A stretch of 64,000 bases of DNA, from assembly GCF_020520425.1 (NCBI RefSeq), contig NC_079490.1:5146001-5210000 (forward strand). The letters run 5' to 3'. Position 1 is the first letter of the stretch. The number at the start of each line of letters is the position of its first letter. Below the pieces are notes generated by a model. That model searched no databases. It was not told the origin of the DNA and saw only the letters and a program-made list of their open reading frames with translations. A program made the translations under genes and the position numbers. The DNA comes from Spinacia oleracea (lineage: Eukaryota; Streptophyta; Magnoliopsida; Caryophyllales; Amaranthaceae). Positions 34,097-47,700 of this stretch are shown here, piece after piece.

Positions 34097-37000
34097 TTAT
34101 TTAGACTTTTTTTTGAACAAGAAGTGTGGATAGTAAGAACTGATAGTCACAGATCCACTTGAAGATAAAGAGCAATCTTCATCTGTGTAAGATGCACATG
34201 GAGGCATTAGACTGTCACTTGCACTCACTTCGATTTCTGTGAATTTCTGCTCATTGATCTCTGCCGTATCCTGTCGATGTAAAAAAGACATATCTTCCAA
34301 CTGACTGATGAACTCCAACTGTAATGCGACTTCTCGCATTGTTGGCCTTTGTTTCCCATCCATGTTCAAACACTGCTTAGCAAGATTAGCAGTAGCACGA
34401 ATGCTTTCCTTCCTACCCTCTTTCGCAACTCGAGGTGCCAGTATATCAAACAAGTCCAAACTTTCCATAGCTGACAGAAACCACAACACCAGACTTTGAC
34501 CATCAGGAGAGTCAGTAAGTCGAACTGCCTTCTGTCCTGTCAAAAGCTCAACAAGAACTACTCCAAAGCTGTAAACATCACTCTTTTCAGTGAATTGGTG
34601 TGACCGAAAGTATTCAGGATCTAGATAACCAAACGTGCCTTGAACAGAAGTGGTCAAGTGAGTTTTATCAATAGCAACAAACCTTGATGTTCCAAAATCT
34701 GATAATTTAGCTCTATATTTTGCATCAAGAAGTATATTAGTGGTTTTGATGTCCCTATGGAAAATAGGTTTAGAGGATGCAGAGTGCAGGTAAGAAAGAG
34801 CTCCTGCTATGTCTATAGCAATGTGCAACCGCATTTCCCATGCAACCGGGAAATCTTCACCAGGGTCATGGATATACTTTGAAAGAGTCCCATTCGGAAC
34901 AAATTCATAGACAAGCAGAGGAACTTGTGTTTCCAAACAACATCCTAATAACTTGACTATATTTCTATGGTTGATTTGAGAAAGTATGACCACCTCATTT
35001 ATAAATGGACCTAACTGGCTCTGTCCTCCTATCTTGGATTTCTTTATTGCAACAATATTTCCATCACTCAACATGCCTTTATAAACTGTGCCTTGACCGC
35101 CCTGACCGAGCACTCTGTCTTCGTTGAAATCATCAGTAGCTTTCTCCAGCTCATCAGCAGCGAAAATTCTTGTTTTTTCTATCATACCATCCTTAGATGA
35201 CATTTGCTGCTGTAACAACAAACCACCATTTTGCTTGAAGTTTTTAGCTCTTACAATTCGCTCTCTTCTTCTTCTAGCGACAATGAAAAGCCAAAACCCA
35301 CTAAGCAAGAAAAGTATAGTTCCCAAACCCAAGCCAAGTCCTGTAAAATGCAGATAACAGAAAAATTATGCTCAGGACGAGAACGTTAGACAATAGCAGA
35401 CAGTGATTTACCCTTGAACTTTTGTCGTTTGGTTGATTGAAGTGGAAAGACAAGACTGGAATTTGAACTTGTGAAGGCTAAAATTCTTCACAAATTACAA
35501 GAAGCAGCTTCTCATTTTACAAATCAACACCGTAATCAAGGTCATCATTCTAGGCGGAGTGGCTAAATACTACTCCTGATGTGTTTCATATAAGATCTAT
35601 TTAGGTAAACTTGTCAAAAAACTACCTTATAAAATCAGGTATTTCCGAGAAACTACCTTATAAAAAGAATGTTGTATTAACTACCTTATAAAAAAATCTA
35701 TATAATATACTAAAAGAGAGGAAATCAATGTGGTGATGACAAGTGTCACTCATTGATTCGCCTCTCTTTTTAATTAAAAAAATTAAATAATTTTTTTTTG
35801 AGGGAATTGAATTATAATATTTTATTTAAGGAAGTGTATTATTTATTTTGATTACAAATCCTAAAGATTCTGTTGATAATATGCATTCTATAAATATTTT
35901 CCGGCAAACAAATCAATTATACAGAATATATATTTCAGTTCATTATCATATTACGAAATATGTTTTAGCTTATAGTTTAATATCATATTACAAAGTATGT
36001 TTTCAAAGTACGGTTTATGAAATTATTCTCTACAATTTAAAGAAACAATTCTCAAACTCTTCCCAATGTAAGACCACCACCCAAATCAATGCAAATCGAT
36101 CTATAACATCAAAAGCAAAAAAGTAATTCAATACCAACAATGTCAATAATCCATAAAATAGCTACATTGTTCAACATTAAACAACACGAGGAACAACCGA
36201 ACAAGGTTGAAAGAAAAGTTAGTTATTTTTATTAATAGCGGCATAACGCCTGTTTAATAGAATCAAACAACTAAGACACTATTTCTTTTTAATAGTGTTT
36301 GTTTAATAGAATAAAACAACAAAAAGTATTGCATACTAATTATTTACGTTCAAGTACATTTGAACTATCTAAACTATTGTGCAAATAGTTTGTCGTATCT
36401 AAATAGATTAAACAACACGAGGAACAACCGAACAAGGTTGAAAGAGAAGTTGGTTATTTTTATTAATAGCAGCATAACGCCTGTTTAATAGAATCAAACA
36501 ACTAAGACACTTTCTTTTTTATAGCGCCTGTATAATAGAATCAAACAACAAAAAGTAAATAATTCTAATTGTTTACATTCAAGTAAATTTGAATGAAATA
36601 CTTATTATCTAAACTATTGCGCAAATATTTTTTCGTATCTAAATAGATTATAACAAAATATCAATATTGCAAATATTATGCATAAGTATAAATTTATTTG
36701 TCGTATTTAAGGGAAAATATGCACCTGAAATATATTGTTGGTTGTTATAAATGTAAATATTATTTTGATATTGAATATCTTAAAAATTTACATGTAAATG
36801 TAAATTATCAAGATTCCATTCTTAAAGTTCATATAATTATGTATAAATAACTAAGTATGCTATTTTCCTCAAACTAAAAATCTGACTACATGGTGCTGAC
36901 AAGTATATCTTTCTCTTTTATTTGCTCATTTTATAATGCAAAAAATTATATTACACATAAATTAATTAATAGATAAATTATTGTCATACTAGATTGAATG

Positions 37001-40000
37001 CATTATATTTCATGGTAACAATGACTTATCAATATGAAAAAATAATTTTAAAAAAATTCAATGTTTTACGTACGTAGGAAATTGGCACCTAATATCTTAA
37101 TTATATGGAGTACTACCTAATAAAATTGTATCTTATCATGTATATTTTTCTTAAATAATATATCATGAATATTTTATTATGGAATACAATTTTATGCAAT
37201 ATCTTTATACACAATAATATCATTGACAACATTACTAACATATATACGTACTTATTTAATCTATTATACAATTTTATTGTACATTCTCACGTCTTTATAG
37301 AATGGAACTGAATATCTATACATATTTTTAAAATAAGAATTATAAACAAGCATCATAATATTGTTACTAATAATATGTACTCTGTATTGCATAGTAATTT
37401 CTTAGAGGGAATAATTTATGTAAGAGTACACAAGATATGATTCTTAAACTTAAATTATTTTTATATTTGATAAATTGTACTACTATAGAAAAACAATTAA
37501 AGTTTAATGCAAGTTTGCGATAAATTAAAATTAGTTTACCTTCCCTATATAATATAATCAAGGAAAGAAAAAAAAAAATTGTCTATCAAGGAATGAAAGC
37601 ATTTTAGCATATACTACTCTTCGTTCTTTTAAGCGCTACTATGTTATTCATATTGACCAAAATCGTGGAATACTCAACAACCGATTTGACAATATATATA
37701 ACAATAAGCTGTTAGTAATAATTTGTTAATGGTTGTTTTAATTTTAATTATTAACTTTTACGAAGTATACAATGGAAACATATCAATAAAATACGAACAC
37801 TATATCCAAATAAAGTAACTAATATCTAAGATATTATTACTTTATGAGAAATATTATTCTCAATTGCATGACATATTATCTACAATATCTCAATATAAAT
37901 ATGTTAAATCATAATTAAAATAAAAAAATCGGTGGAACATTCATCTATCTCCGCCCTGTTTAGACGTGAATAAGTAGTGGTTTGATAAGTGATGAACATT
38001 TATACAGATAAAATAATATTCTCCATGGTGACGTGGTGGGTTTGGTTTTGAGTTTTAGCCAATGTAGTCTCTTTCTTCATAAATATAATCCACAAAGTAC
38101 AACCAATTTTTTAAATTTTATTTTGATCACATAAAAAACAAATGGATAAAGAAAAATGGAAGTAGGGTGCATTCTTTTCACCTTATTTAAAATGAATTTA
38201 AATTTATCTAAACTTATCGGATTTGGAATTGATTAAATATAATAGACCTAATAAAACTTATTGGATTTGATCATAACTGATTTCAAAAGAGTAAACTTGA
38301 AATAGAGCAAGTAACAAAATGAGGTGGGCAACAAAATGATACAGGTAACACAATAAAAAAAAAGACTTAATATCTGAACATATAACTTTTTTTTCAAGGG
38401 TGAAGAAAACACATATGTAATATAAGTTATAATCATTTTTTCCGAATATTTCCATAATTTTTATAGTTAATAAAATATTTTGTTAGTAAAATAAGTTCAA
38501 CATTCTCAAAAGTGAGTAGATATACTGCACATTGTATATAGATTCATGTTTAAATTTTAAAGTTACTATGTAAGGTAAAAGAAATTCGGATAAGATGCAT
38601 TTGTAGTGGGATAATAACTAGAGATGGCCAACGTGGCGTGTTGATGGCTCATGAGTGAGTTTGGTGGGTCATGGGGCGGGGATAATTAACACGCAAACCT
38701 CCGTAGTTAAATTAGGGTGGGTTGAGTCGTGGGTTGTGTCGGAAAAAATGGACAAAGTACATGATGGGTCGTGGGTTACATGGGTCGTGGTGGGTTGTGC
38801 GTGTCGAGTGGGTCCGATGGGTTTGGTGGGTTACGGCAGGTTTAGGCCAAATGTGAATCCGATGGGTCAGGTGTATTAGGTGGGTCTGGTGGGTTTAGAC
38901 GAGTTTTAGGAACTGATGTGGGTTAGGTGGGTTTAGAAGATTTACTAAGCGTTAAAAATTTACAAATTTTATATGAATTTAAATGAATTAATATACGAAG
39001 TATGTTATTCACATACTCACATAAATGTGGTTAATGTATATTTAAACAATAAAATTATATATTTTTTAGCATTTTAAAAATACAAAATAGTTATTTGCCA
39101 AAAAAAAAAAGTTTAAATTAGAAATGGTTCGGTGGGTTGAGTTCGTGTATTGGGTGGGTTGGGTTCGGGTGTGGGTTGGATGGGTCGGGTGTGTCGTGGT
39201 GGGCTGTGTCGAGTTCGATAGGGTCGATCAAAATGGGTTGTGTTGAAAAAACTCGACCCACGACACATTGTGTCATGGGTCGTAAGTGGGTCCGACCCAC
39301 GTAACCCACTATGGGCTGTGTCAGGATGGGCTAGGTCAGACCCAACTCACTGTCCATCTCTAATAAAGACTAATGAGGCATGTAACCAAATGTGTACGGG
39401 TAACACGATAAAAAAATGAGATAGTATAGGATGTTAATTGATTTTTAAACCTAACATGAAATTATGGGTGACGGGTGTAAATGAGAATGAAAAATCCACT
39501 TCTTTTTTTTGTAAACTAATTTAACTTCGCACTTAAAGTTAAAATTTGTAAACCGTGCATCGCACGGGTCCTATACTAGTTATGTTGTAATATACTACCG
39601 TTGGCCGAATTATGAACGTTGACTTAAAATTTCAGGGTTGACTTTACGATATGCATCTCACGTGCCATTTAATTACCCCTCTCCCAGTCTCCCGTATACA
39701 CATAGTAAAGTCAACCCGGAATTATGTTTTTACGTTCACAATCCAACCAAAGTTAGCATCTTACAACATAAAACTTTTATAAGGTAGTTAATTATAACAT
39801 TTTTTAATAAGGTAATTTCTCGCAAAAATCCGATTTTATATGGTAGTTTTTGACAAATTTGCATCTATTTAAATAAGAGCACTATCAAAAGACATAGAAT
39901 AATAATTACCTAGACCTAAGACCAACTTCAAGCTACTCGCACGACAACCAGTTCCATCTTTCCTGCCATCACCATAGTAACCAATTGGGCAGTAACATTC

Positions 40001-41114
40001 ATAGCTTCCTGGAGTATTGACACAAGTACCAGAACATGGAGTGTTTCCCCCTGCACACTGATCAATATCTGGTACAAGAGTTGCAAATTGTTATTTGGAG
40101 GTTTCAGAATATGTTAATCACAAGCAATTAGAAGGGGTTATAAACAACATGCTAACCTGTACAACCAGGGCTAAGATAAGGATTACCCTCATACCCATGA
40201 AGACACTTACATCGATATCCTATGACACTCAGAACCTTATCAAGATCAACACAAGTTGTATTCTGTTGGCATGCATATGTAGCTGAGTTTTGCTGAGCAT
40301 CTTTGCACAACTGATTGGGAACAAACCAGTCCAGCACTATGGGAACATTTTTAAGACGTACAGCATCAGGAGACCCTCGGATGTTAAAGCTTGATTTCTC
40401 AAGTATAAAGGCATAGCTGCAATTCCCTGATGAAACACTTGTAGTGTAATTTATTTTTTGTAGTGCAGTATTCCAGAACTGTAATCCCTTTGGAATGGGA
40501 GCTTCGCAGCAGCCAATGCCAGAGCACATCTCATCAAGTAAATCCTCTTTACTAGTACACAAGGCAACACAGCTAGCAACTTCCCTACCAACAATTGTTT
40601 GTGCCTCGATATATCCAAAGCGATGGCAACCAGTGACCACAAACTTGTTGGCGGTGGATGACACAGCATAAGGTTGGGATGTGAAATTAACGTTATACCA
40701 GGTAATATCTTCACCTGACCCTGTTCCTACAGAGTTGCAAGCGGTAGCAACAGGGCGAGCTGTAGTTACCAACTGGGTCTCTGATATATCAAGAACTTGT
40801 TTACCGGAAAGTCTAGGCACAGAGGAATTGTTTTCGAGGTCGCAGGCTATAACAAAGTGATCCCCAAAAGAGCAGCCTCTCCCAACACCAAAAGGGTAGG
40901 GGATTGTTAAGTTACCACACCTACTTGGGCAACCAGGCAGTGTTGTATTCGCAGCAGTGAACATGGTGGCTGGATATGACTGCAGGAATGATGCGCACAC
41001 TAGACATGGAAAACCAAACAAAAGCCATGTCAGAGAGAAAAACATTGCTAAGGAAGTTATCCTCAGAGGAAGCATATCTCTCATCTCTGCTGTGACCATG
41101 CTTGCAGAATGCAT
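34097..41114 (-). CDS. wall-associated receptor kinase-like protein, intact, 3 exons
   Basis: Exons 41114-40157, 40068-39910 and 35340-34097 join in frame to 2361 bases, 786 residues plus stop, the usual size for WAK-like kinases. Order: signal peptide (core ITSLAMFFSLTWLLFGF); GUB_WAK pectin-binding domain (CPSRCGNLTIPYPFGVGRGC); the WAK-associated cysteine-rich region ending [19 protein letters not shown]; a calcium-binding EGF domain in exon 2 ([24 protein letters not shown]); a membrane helix near residue 375-395 (GTILFLLSGFWLFIVA) with a basic stop-transfer (RRRRER). The kinase has [31 protein letters not shown] and [11 protein letters not shown], an RD-type serine/threonine kinase. The family sits in the plasma membrane, binds wall pectin and signals in growth and defence. 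Intron 2 is 4.57 kb because of a transposon nest; splice sites remain good. A (TA)n box at about 41138-41158 lies close upstream of the ATG. Confidence 0.93.
35697..39579 (+). mobile_element. non-autonomous Helitron 1
   Basis: It begins TCTATATAATATACTAAA and ends CCGTGCATCGCACGGG, a hairpin, followed by TCCTATACTAG. It sits between A (35696) and T (39580), as Helitrons do. The 5' end has its own hairpin (AAAGAGAGG..ATCAATG with CATTGAT..CCTCTCTTT). The interior has a ~232-base tandem duplication (from 36175 and 36407; ACACGAGGAACAACCGAACA) and a hAT MITE at 38619-39362. No RepHel helicase frame is present. Confidence 0.85.
38619..39362. mobile_element. hAT-type MITE inside Helitron 1
   Basis: The ends TAGAGATGGCCAACG and CTGTCCATCTCTA are inverted repeats; the 8-bp flanks ATAATAAC and ATAAAGAC match at six positions. 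Interior GGGTCGTGGGT motifs are dense near both ends, as in the other hAT MITEs here. Confidence 0.7.
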
Positions 41115-43792
41115 AAAATAATTTGCAGGCTACAAGTGGGATATATATATATATATAACATGATTGTTGAAGTACTAGGATATAAATTAAAGGGGAGATA
41201 ATGATAATCTTAATAATTAAGGGTCACTAGAGCACTAGCGTGAAATTCCTAGAATATTCATTTCATAAAGAGAATTTGCACAAGGTTTATTACACAGATG
41301 GAAATTATTCCCTCGTGCATGTAAAACATTACTGAATCTTTTTTCTATCAATTTTTCCTTCTTCTACTGTCACTTAATTAAAAATGTAGTACTTTGTTTT
41401 GAAAGAATAAAGTGTCATGTATGACATATGACATAGTCCACACGACAAATGAATTTGTTCGCAAACACTTTTAAATATATTAGTATAAGATATAAATAGA
41501 TAGGGTGGTAATAACTCCTCTTTTGTAAATTGAAAAGTGTCATCTGCCAAAAGAAGGGTCTGAAAAGTAACGGCCAAATTTAAGCATGATTATTTTCCTA
41601 ATCTTTTGACTCTAATGCATTATTAACAGCCACTAACCAACATTCATGTGGCCCAACCGTCCAAAATATATCTTTCACTTATGATATTAGCTAGTAGCTA
41701 TAAAATACTAAGCACCTTTTTATCTTTCCTCCTGAAGACTTACTATTGTGCTCATCATATCAGCATAGCATCCCTCCTAACATTAACACTGTTTATCTGT
41801 TAGATTTAAGCTACATATTTTAGACTACATGGGAGCATAAAACGTTCTTTTACAAAATAAACCGATAAGAATAGAAAAGCCCTCATTTCCTTGTTTTTCC
41901 CATCATAAAAACATGATTATTAAAGAACGTACAGTAACGCGTTTTTCTTCTAAATTGACACATCTAGAAAACATTTAAATCAAGTCTCATAAAAATCCTT
42001 TTTAATCCCTATGCTACAAGTGGCCTTTATTGGGTTCCATGCAATTCCATACTTCTCAAGAATCGTGATTTCCTTACTAGAGATCCTGCAGGACACTTTA
42101 TTTCATCTCAAGAAAATATGTTATGAAATGTGCAGATAAGCCTAGTTTTCATGTACTTCCTGCTTTTTTCAAGACAATTCTAACTCTTTACCTAACAACG
42201 TAATAACACAAGCCACTACGTACTATTAAAACATATTAACAAGCAGCACCTTGTAATAAAATTCATTCGAATTACTAATCAATCTCTAAGCTCCAACTCC
42301 AGACATAGCACATTAGGGAGAAGACTTTAGTTACACACTTACACTTAGCTAAGTGTAACTGAACTATTTACCCTTTCGAAAATCATTTTCAAATTGGTCT
42401 AGTCATAATATCACTGAGTGGAACTGTATCATAATCAACATGACGACCAGGAGAATTAGTGTCTTGCTTCAGAGCTAGACTGCTAGATATCATGCATAAA
42501 AGTAATAAGGTAACGCAGATTCATATATAACGTAACGCAGGTGAAACAAGCACACCAAATTACTTGACCAACATGACTTCAATTACAAACAAGGCAACAA
42601 GAGGTACAGTACAAAAGGTTCTGGTCCCCAGTCCCTCAACACCAGTATTCAGAACAGAACAGGGTGTTATCTTACAGGTGGGCAGACTAAACTTCCTTGC
42701 GCCTAGCCGCCTAGTTTAGGTCAGTCATTATTTTCTCAAAGATCTAGCTTGGACTTCGAGAAAAGGTACCATTTCCTGAATCCTCTATTCAGGTGTGCAG
42801 GTTATGATACTTCTTCTTACTGGTGCTAAAAGCAGAAAACTGCATCATCAGAATGATACTGTAATTGCTCATCAAAGTTTACGCGTACGGTACAAGAGTT
42901 GTTTAATGAAATGACGATTAATCTTAATCCCCCCTGATATGAATTCCCTGATAGTTTGTTTACCTGAAAGCAACTTGGTCGGTAATAAAACTATTGATAT
43001 ATTTTAGTACCACTGGATATAGAAATTCGTAAAATAACCAAGTGCACCAGCAAATATTCTAAACAATAAAAATAACTAACCCCTTAACTAATGTGTCGAG
43101 AAAGCCAGTGGACCAAGCACCGACCAATAAGCTCCTAATATAGAAAGGTATAGTTTTTGTTTTCTTATGTAAAGAAATCTATTAGCTAATGACATTGAAT
43201 TAAAAAACGCTCACTGACAATATAATAATACCTACAGTTAATTCCACCATAATAATATAACAGAAGTGTAGTGGGCCAAATACCATTACTTGATTACAAA
43301 GTTTTAAACTCAAGGCATAAAGTAATCTAATCACGGCACTATGACTACTACATAACAAATCTTAGCCTGCTAAGTGCAATTAGCTACACTAATCTTCAAT
43401 TTCTCTCTCATTCCAGAAATGTGTGTCCCTTTCATTTTGGGGGGTTTCCCGAGAACACATTTGTGCTCAAAATAAAAATTTGCTATTACATTTCAAATTT
43501 TCAATGTAATAATAAAAATATACATTTATGTAAATATTTACAGAATGGTTGTATAAATGTTAAATTGACAATTTTAAATCATTATTTATAGATGATCAAA
43601 GTTTGCAAGGTTTGACTACAGGACAATCTTTTCCGCAGTGAGGGAGTACAATACAAACAAATTTACTCCGTAGCAAGTTAATTCTAGATGCCTACATTAG
43701 AGTTTAGTACAAACCTTCTCAGACATCTTTCCATCATGTAGTGTTCCATATGAGCAGGAAACGGTCCTCTTCAGGCAAGATGTGTGTGGAGG
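41115..43792. other. intergenic, upstream of the intact WAK-like gene
   Basis: It begins with the promoter of the WAK-like gene. No gene is supported in 41200-43790. The stretch near 43430-43650 may be a decayed MITE but has no readable ends. Confidence 0.45.
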
Positions 43793-43865
43793 CTAAGGAA
43801 CATAACTTGAACTCTCTGTGATCTCCTCAATAAGTGTCTGCTTAGTGACCTCTGGCCTACTCTTG
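43793..43865 (-). pseudogene. WAK-like C-terminal relic
   Basis: On the minus strand this reads PEVTKQTLIEEITESSSYVP and a stop, resembling the C-terminal tail of the second WAK-like copy (PEATVNTLSKI). The sequence upstream is replaced by a minisatellite (43874-44130). It seems to be all that is left of another tandem copy. Confidence 0.4.
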
Positions 43866-43873
43866 TCTGATTT

Positions 43874-44130
43874 TAAATAAAGTCTAATAAGATTTAATAA
43901 GGTCCTATAAGGTCTTATAAGGTCTTATAAGGTCCTATAAGGTCCTATAAAATCTTATAAGTTCCTATAAGTTAAATAAGGTCCTATAAGTTAAATAAGG
44001 TAGGTCCTATAAGGTCCTATAAGGCCCTACAAGGTCTTATAAGTTCAGATAAGTTCTAATAAGTTCAGATAAGTTCTAATAAGTTCAGATAAGTTCAGAT
44101 AAGTTCAGATAAGTTCAGGTCCTATAAGTT
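43874..44130. repeat. short-unit minisatellite
   Basis: About 25 imperfect copies of a 10-base unit, AAGGTCCTAT in the first half and AAGTTCAGAT in the second. There is no sign of spacers or leader, so it is a simple tandem array. Confidence 0.9.
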
Positions 44131-44716
44131 GAAGAGAACACACCCTTAGCGGGTAAAATTTCCCGTACTAGCTTGTAAAAAGTATTTTTAAATATGAGTT
44201 ACCATTCGCTTTAAAATAAAAGCATAAAATAAATTTTCAGCATAGCAGAAAATCAGAAACTACCTTCACTAGCCTTTACAAAGAAAGAGAAGGCACTAAA
44301 GCAAGTACTAAAGGAAGCAGGCTAATGATATCCTTTAGAAAGTCAGGAATAGCAGTTGCCTCTCACCTTTCCATGGCTTGTCCACCTCTAAGTATCATCT
44401 TTGGAAGGTGAAGGATGAGCCAACAATTTCAACAAGTTATCAGATCAGATTGCTGATTACTTCCTAAATATCTACAGCCAGAGTTTCAGGATTTTACAAT
44501 ACAAGAGAACAAACAAAGCTTTTAAGAATAAGAGGGACAACATCAGTAAATTATTTGTGGAGAAATTTTGAAATGCTTTGCAACCGCAAGATAACTATAC
44601 CATGGTTAAAATTTCATGGACAATACATAGTAACAGACCAATAACATGGATGAAATTACTTACAAATATTCTTTTAGATTATTTCTTAGGAAGGTAGGAC
44701 TCTAGGTAGATGTGAA
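44131..44716. other. spacer downstream of the DUF2301-like gene
   Basis: This is likely the 3' region of the minus-strand gene that ends at 44717. No other feature is recognised. Confidence 0.5.
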
Positions 44717-47700
44717 CTAAAGCATTCGCTTCTCAAGCTTCTCGAGCAAAGTTGCCTTCTCCTCTTCTGAAAGAGCGTTAAATATGAATACAGACTTGTC
44801 ACCTATGTCATCCTTCAAGTACAAAACGACGGAGTTACCATATAAACAGTGGAAGTTGTCTCAAACTAAAATGTAATCAGATGAAGACTTCTAATAGAAA
44901 CACACTGTCACATATTAAAAAGAGAATAAAGACTTCCACGTACCTTTACAGGCTGAGTGAATTTCCTTCCAGCAAAAATGATAAAGAGAGCCATCCAAAC
45001 ACCCAGGAGACTCAATTTCCCTGCATCTTCTAATATGCCAGTCTGTTACAAGTCAAGTCAAGACGTCAAGGCCCAAATTACATACAGCAGAAGGCAACTA
45101 TCCTATTACAACTGTGCGAGAACCATAAAACTTGTCAGCATTCATAACAGAAACAAAAATACAAATATATCCTCAGATTTTTCGAAAGAGCTGCACAAAT
45201 TTATTCTGTTCTGGACCGATATTGCTGCTGACTTGCTGAGAATCACAAAGTATGAAACTTCCTTGGGTATGACATAAATTACCAAATATATAAGCAAAAA
45301 ATTCTCAAGAACGGGACAATTCTATTTTCTGATGGCCATAAGACTCATAACTTCAACTCAGTATAATTTGGTAAATGGGTCTTTTATGTAGAAGTAAAAG
45401 GAAACTAATGAGTTCCAAACACACAATTAGAAATTGATGACAAATAAGTTCAATCACATTTTTGGTCTATGGCTATTATGAGGTAGAAACTAAAAAACAA
45501 GATTTTGAAATGGAGGAACATTAAGAATTCCTGGTGATAGTAAGACTAGCAATCAAGCACCAGATACTAACAAGGTAACAACCCAAACTTGCAAATACAT
45601 GTAGAGTATGTGACAGCATCATAATATACTTGAGGGGTTCTCCCCTGTTTGGTATAAAAAAAAGTAATCCAAATATGCAAATAAATATGAAGTTCAGTTG
45701 CACGGATAGTAGTACCAGGTGTCCAAGAAGAGTGATAGGTATTATAAAAGTAAGGACAGCAGCTTCCAACTTCCCATAGCAGAGGCCTAAGTTAGAATAC
45801 AATAATTTAATCCAAAGAGTGAATAGATGATAAACATGAAATACTGAATAGTATACTTGTGATGGAGTAGTTAGTTACCTTCTTTAAAAACCAATCCAGT
45901 GAGAGCAGCAAAAACAGGACCGACGAGCCAAACAGCAGTTGGGTTATCAACAACATATTGCACCAAGCCCTCACCAGCTGGTTGAGCAAGGGTTGTATAT
46001 GCGACTAAAGAACCAATTACACCTAAGGCCCAGAATGCTTGCATGGTGCGCTTGATTTCGGTTACGTAGATGTGAATCAAATATAATGACAAACCAAGTC
46101 CAGCAGATCCCAACAGGTAGAACAGATCAAGATTTTGCCTTAACAAAGAGTTTCCTGGCAGAAAAGCTGTTGAAGAGGCAAGAACAAAGGAGATAGCTGC
46201 CGTCACAAGCCCAGACCTATATAGAATAACCTTTGAAATAATATATATATCAGAATCAAAAAGTTTGCCATGAAAAAAGATACATTAGGGAATTTACAAA
46301 TCATACCCAAAGTTTCAATCCCCCCCCCCCCCCCCCATTTTGCAAATTTCATGTTAACCAAACAATAGGTGACCTGAGCATTCCTAAGAATTTTAATTAA
46401 GAGAGATATTTAACTAGATTGACGACCACCTTGAGAATTCCGAGTTAATCTCAGTGATTGGGAAAATTTTCCAATCAATGTAAGATGTTGACTGTATATT
46501 TGTAGTTATTGCCTACATACTCCCTTCGTCCCTTAATACTCGCACCGGTTTGACCGGTGCGGAGTTTAAGACATTTGAATTGACTTATTAATTTAATGGG
46601 TGTTAGTTGATAGTGTATTTTTAATATAGACATATAGTTAGTGAAAAATATGTAAGAGGTGGGGAGTGATGAGTGGGGGTGTGAATTTTTAAATGATTTT
46701 TTGTAGTGAATAGGGGTGTAGGTGGGTTAGTAAGTAAGTGTGAGAAATAATATAGTATTGGTATAAATTTTCATTTATAGAAGCGGTGCAAGTATTAAGG
46801 GACGGCCCGAAAAGAAAAGCGGTGCGAGTATTAAGGGACGGAGGGAGTATTACTCAGTGTTGATTGTATACCACTTGTTATTGACTGTATATTTTATGAT
46901 TGCTAATGAATTAATAAAATGCAATATTATTTATTGGTAAGGGCTTGATTGTATATTTATAGTTGTAGATTATTTTTTAGTAGAAGCTTAATGTATATTA
47001 TGAGTTGTTCACGTATTATAAAAATACAATAATGACCATACACGTGGCCCACATTTGATGACATGTCACTGTACTTTAACCTACATTTAATAGCATTTTC
47101 ATAATAAAATCATCAATTATTTACGAAAATGTCATTTGATTGGAAAAATTTCCCAATCACTGAAATTAACTCGGAACGACTCTACAAACCATACCCAAGG
47201 AAGTTTCAATTCCCCCATTTTGCAAATTTCATGTTAACCAAACAGATGACCTGAGCATTCCTAAGAATTTTAATTAAGAGAGATAGTTAACTAGATTGAC
47301 CACCTTGAGGCTTGAGAGGGTATCGGAATTTCTGCAAAGAATGCCAATTTGTTTTAAGATCAAACTCAGGTGAGCTATGTTTGTGGATTTTCGAAATGAA
47401 TTTAAAAACAGAGGCAACAATGCTACATCTTATTAAAGGTAATGCTTAAATGCTGCAAATTAGAGATAACAAAGAAAGGGAAAGAGAGAGAGAAAACCTC
47501 ACGAACGTCGGATGAGTCAATAGTCCATGGACCATAAACACCTTGATAGACTCCTGTACTTGTGGTTGTGTTCTGGGTTTGTTCCACAGCTTTGCAGCGA
47601 AATTGAGTTCCAATTCTTCTTCCAATCGCCCCCAATTCCAGTTTACCAAAATGGCTACTTCCAATCGCCCCCAATTCCAGTTTACCCAAATGGCTACTTC

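Larger units (their letters stand above)
35605..39863. mobile_element. Mutator-like MITE in WAK intron 2, split by a Helitron
   Basis: Long inverted repeats of about 100 bases: left CTTGTCAAAAAACTACCTTA, right TATGGTAGTTTTTGACAAAT. The 9-bp flanks are TCTATTTAG (35596-35604) and TCTATTTAA (39864-39872), one mismatch. Without the Helitron the element is about 376 bases. Confidence 0.75.
46296..47308. repeat. ~130-base direct repeat flanking an inverted-repeat element in intron 1
   Basis: Positions 46296-46434 and 47184-47308 are copies of each other (CATACCCAAAG..TTTCAAT, TTTTGCAAATTTCATGTTAACC, AACTAGATTGAC). They flank the element at 46440-47174. The left copy contains a C-run of about 17 bases at 46321-46337. 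Confidence 0.8.

Noticed and set aside
43874..44130. Regular short repeats that could suggest a CRISPR array
   Set aside because: The units are contiguous 10-base repeats without unique spacers, in a plant nuclear context; it is a minisatellite.
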